From: Hyphomicrobiales bacterium
GTDB lineage: Bacteria; Pseudomonadota; Alphaproteobacteria; Rhizobiales; Rhizobiaceae
Length of the DNA stretch: 64,000 nucleotides
Assembly: GCA_900466475.1 (NCBI GenBank)
Contig: UBMI01000010.1
Location: 372,001-436,000 of the forward strand
Reading direction: 5' to 3'
Part shown: positions 62,082 to 64,000 of the stretch, one piece after another
How the letters are laid out: each line of letters starts with the position of its first letter
How positions within the stretch are numbered: position 1 is the stretch's first letter
The notes under the pieces: model-generated
The model's database searches: none
The model's input: the letters and a program-made list of their open reading frames with translations, nothing else
Told to the model about the DNA's origin: nothing
Made by a program: the position numbers and the translations under genes

Positions 62082-63128
62082 TCAGGCTGCCAGCGAGGCG
62101 ATGTCGATGACGAAGCGGTAGCGCACATCGCTCTTCAGCACGCGCTCATAGGCTTCGTTGACCTGCTGGATGTTGATCTTCTCGATTTCGGAAACGATGT
62201 TGTGCTCGCCGCAGAAGTCGAGCATTTCCTGGGTTTCCTTGATCGAGCCGATCATCGAGCCGGAAATGCTCTTGCGGCCGGGGACCAGTGAGAAGGCGTG
62301 GACCGGGATCGCATTTTCCGGAACGCCGACAACCACGAAGGCGCCATCCACCTTCACGAGGCCGAGATAAGCATTCCAGTCGATCTCGGCGCTGACGGTG
62401 CAGATGACGAGGTCGAAGGCGCCGCGGAGCTTGGTGAAGGTTTCCGGATCGTTGGTGGCGTAATATTCCTTGGCGCCGAGCTTCAGGCCGTCCTCCTTCT
62501 TGGACAGCGTCTGGGAGAGCACGGTGATATCGGCACCCATGGCCGCACCGAGCTTGACGCCCATATGGCCGAGGCCGCCCATGCCGACGATCGCGACCTT
62601 CTTGCCGGGGCCGGCATTCCAGTGGCGCAGCGGCGAATAGAGCGTGATCCCGGCGCAAAGCAGCGGCGCGGATGCATCGAGCGGAAGGTTGTCCGGGATG
62701 GACATGACATAGCCTTCCTTGACGACGATCGAGTCGGAATAGCCGCCCTGGGTGCGGGTCTTGCCGTCGGCTTCGAACTCGTTGTAGGTGCCGACGAGGC
62801 CCGGCATGTACTGTTCGCGGTCGACGTCGCGGGTGGCGCAGCCGACGCAGGAATCGACGAAGCAGCCGACGCCGACGCGGTCGCCGACCTTGAACTTCGT
62901 CACTTTGGAACCGACAGCCCTGACGATGCCGGCAATCTCGTGGCCCGGGACGATCGGGTAGACGGCGTTCTTCCATTCGTTGCGGACAGTGTGGATGTCC
63001 GAATGGCAGATGCCGGCAAACTTGATGTCGATGACGACATCATCCTCATTAGGATCGCGGCGTTCGAAGGTAAAAGGGGTCAGCGGCTTGGAAGCGTCAG
63101 TCGCGGCGTAACCTCTGGCAATAGGCAT
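62082..63128 (-). CDS. Zinc-dependent NAD(P) alcohol dehydrogenase, YahK/CAD-like
   Basis: A 348-residue medium-chain dehydrogenase. Catalytic zinc ligands are C41 (GICHSD), H63 (PGHEIAG) and a later Cys ([12 protein letters not shown]). The cofactor loop is [16 protein letters not shown]. It resembles cinnamyl-alcohol-type aldehyde reductases. Only two of the four usual structural-zinc Cys are seen (C94, C97; the other positions read R100 and about M108), so that site may be altered. ATG 63128 follows AAAGGAAGG. Divergent from an AraC regulator. Confidence 0.92.
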   Translation of the reverse strand: MPIARGYAATDASKPLTPFTFERRDPNEDDVVIDIKFAGICHSDIHTVRNEWKNAVYPIVPGHEIAGIVRAVGSKVTKFKVGDRVGVGCFVDSCVGCATRDVDREQYMPGLVGTYNEFEADGKTRTQGGYSDSIVVKEGYVMSIPDNLPLDASAPLLCAGITLYSPLRHWNAGPGKKVAIVGMGGLGHMGVKLGAAMGADITVLSQTLSKKEDGLKLGAKEYYATNDPETFTKLRGAFDLVICTVSAEIDWNAYLGLVKVDGAFVVVGVPENAIPVHAFSLVPGRKSISGSMIGSIKETQEMLDFCGEHNIVSEIEKINIQQVNEAYERVLKSDVRYRFVIDIASLAA

Positions 63129-63328
63129 GGGTGCCTTCCTTTCCAATGTGGGAGGGTGGGGTGAAAGGGGTGGCTGAACTATTGCGCGGAACCTTGCAGC
63201 AGCGTTAGAGCGATACTCTCAGCTTTTTGCACGATCCTGCAAAAGTGAGCCGGCCACCTGTTTGCGAAATGGAAAAGCAGTCTTAAATTGGGATCAGATC
63301 GCAGGCCTGAGACAGAAAGAGTTGCCGC

Positions 63329-64000
63329 ATGACATTGCCCTTCAACCCCTATCGGGAAATCGTCGATATCGCGATGCGGTTTGCGCCTGGTGACGGTGAG
63401 TTTCGCACATCGATCGGCAATCTTCACATCAGCCGCCGCTCCAATCCCAGCGATCCGCTACATAGCAGCTACAAGCCGTGCTTTGCCTTTGTGCTGCAGG
63501 GCGCCAAGAGCCTGCGCCTTGGCGATGAGTTCATCAGCTACGGAACCGGGGACTATCTGCTGACCTCGCTCGATCTGCCGGTTGCCTGGCGCATCGCCGA
63601 GGCCAGCCCCGAGGTGCCGCACCTCTGTCTCGGGCTCGCAATCGATTCCGAGAAGCTGCTGGAGCTCTTGAGCCGCATCGACATTCCGCGTCCGGCCGCC
63701 CATACCGACGGGCAGCGCGGCATGACGGTCAACGTCGCGCCGCCGGAGCTTCTCGATGCTGCCGTGCGCCTGCTGCGTTTGCTCGATCGTCCAGGCGAAA
63801 TTCCAGCCATGGCGCCGCTGATCGAGCAGGAAATCCTTTATCGCATCCTGACCGGCCCCGATGGCGAACGGCTGATCAATATCGCGACGGCCGACAGCCA
63901 CAGCAACCGGATCGCGCGCGCCGTTGCCTGGCTGAAGGAGAATTTCGCCCGGCCGCTGCGTATCGAGGAGTTGGCCGAGCATGTCAGCATGAGCGCGTCG
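63329..64000 (+). CDS. AraC family transcriptional regulator, N-terminal part (cut by right edge)
   Basis: The first 224 residues of an AraC regulator with an AraC_N-type sensor domain (RRSNPSDPLHSSYKPCFAFVLQGAKSLRLGDEFISYGTGDYLLTSLDLPV), reaching the first helix-turn-helix (FARPLRIEELAEHVSMSAS) at the window end. Regulators of this type often control the adjacent aldehyde or alcohol dehydrogenase, here divergent and 200 bp away. Confidence 0.9.
   Translation, partial: MTLPFNPYREIVDIAMRFAPGDGEFRTSIGNLHISRRSNPSDPLHSSYKPCFAFVLQGAKSLRLGDEFISYGTGDYLLTSLDLPVAWRIAEASPEVPHLCLGLAIDSEKLLELLSRIDIPRPAAHTDGQRGMTVNVAPPELLDAAVRLLRLLDRPGEIPAMAPLIEQEILYRILTGPDGERLINIATADSHSNRIARAVAWLKENFARPLRIEELAEHVSMSAS

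Overview
The window looks like chromosomal DNA of a member of the Rhizobiaceae, probably the Rhizobium/Agrobacterium group. The case rests on a circularly permuted two-piece tmRNA gene with the tag ANDNNAKEYALAA, alphaproteobacterial SspB and DUF4169 proteins, the gene order thyA-folA-hflK-hflC-DUF2065-degP-serB/miaA-ilvI-ilvH, a rhizobial-type flagellin, GC-rich codon use, and dispersed intergenic palindromes of the kind common in these genomes. No tRNA, rRNA, CRISPR array, insertion sequence or prophage was seen.

Layout. 0-24.5 kb is accessory metabolism and regulation: a hydrolase/XapX/amidohydrolase operon cut by the left edge, VOC proteins, AraC, LysR, YafY and HxlR regulators often divergent from one oxidoreductase or dioxygenase-like gene, an RND efflux pair, a solitary flagellin, an OmpA-type lipoprotein, an AbrB-family membrane protein, a D-lactate-dehydrogenase-like flavoenzyme and a large AsmA protein. 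24.5-38.7 kb is conserved core: ribbon-helix-helix, DUF4169 and sspB genes directly downstream of the ssrA (tmRNA) gene, then thyA, folA, hflKC, DUF2065, degP, the divergent pair serB/miaA, a HerA-type ATPase, and ilvIH behind a leader-peptide attenuator. 38.7-47.6 kb holds an aldo-keto reductase, a LysE exporter, a coupled SDR-DoxX/DUF2269 pair, a cobalt-type nitrile hydratase operon, a COG4315/ECF sigma/anti-sigma operon and a GAF-GGDEF cyclase. 47.8-59.8 kb has folC, a RecD-like helicase, a MerR-LuxR fusion regulator, pdxJ, a YtfG-like/HxlR divergent pair, an MFS transporter with TetR, a MarR-GNAT fusion, an Asp/Glu racemase with a divergent Lrp regulator, and a type II NADH dehydrogenase. 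59.9-61.5 kb is a cluster of three small exported proteins. The right end has a zinc alcohol dehydrogenase and the 5' part of a divergent AraC regulator.

Genes that work together: tmRNA tags stalled peptides and its neighbour SspB delivers tagged proteins to ClpXP; HflKC and DegP form a membrane and periplasmic protein-quality block; ThyA and FolA close the thymidylate/folate cycle and FolC polyglutamylates folate; IlvI and IlvH form one acetolactate synthase whose expression appears to be set by translation of an 18-residue leader rich in Ile, Val and Leu codons.

I did not find an unmistakably new multi-gene system. The strongest less-ordinary signals are the apparently leaderless ilv leader peptide and attenuator, the ssrA-sspB adjacency, two unlinked HxlR/oxidoreductase pairs sharing one operator-like dyad, evenly spaced TTTTGCA boxes at the Lrp/racemase promoter, overlapping divergent start codons of serB and miaA, a histidine-rich nitrile hydratase alpha subunit, and the exported-protein cluster with a leftover copy of one member's C-terminal tail.
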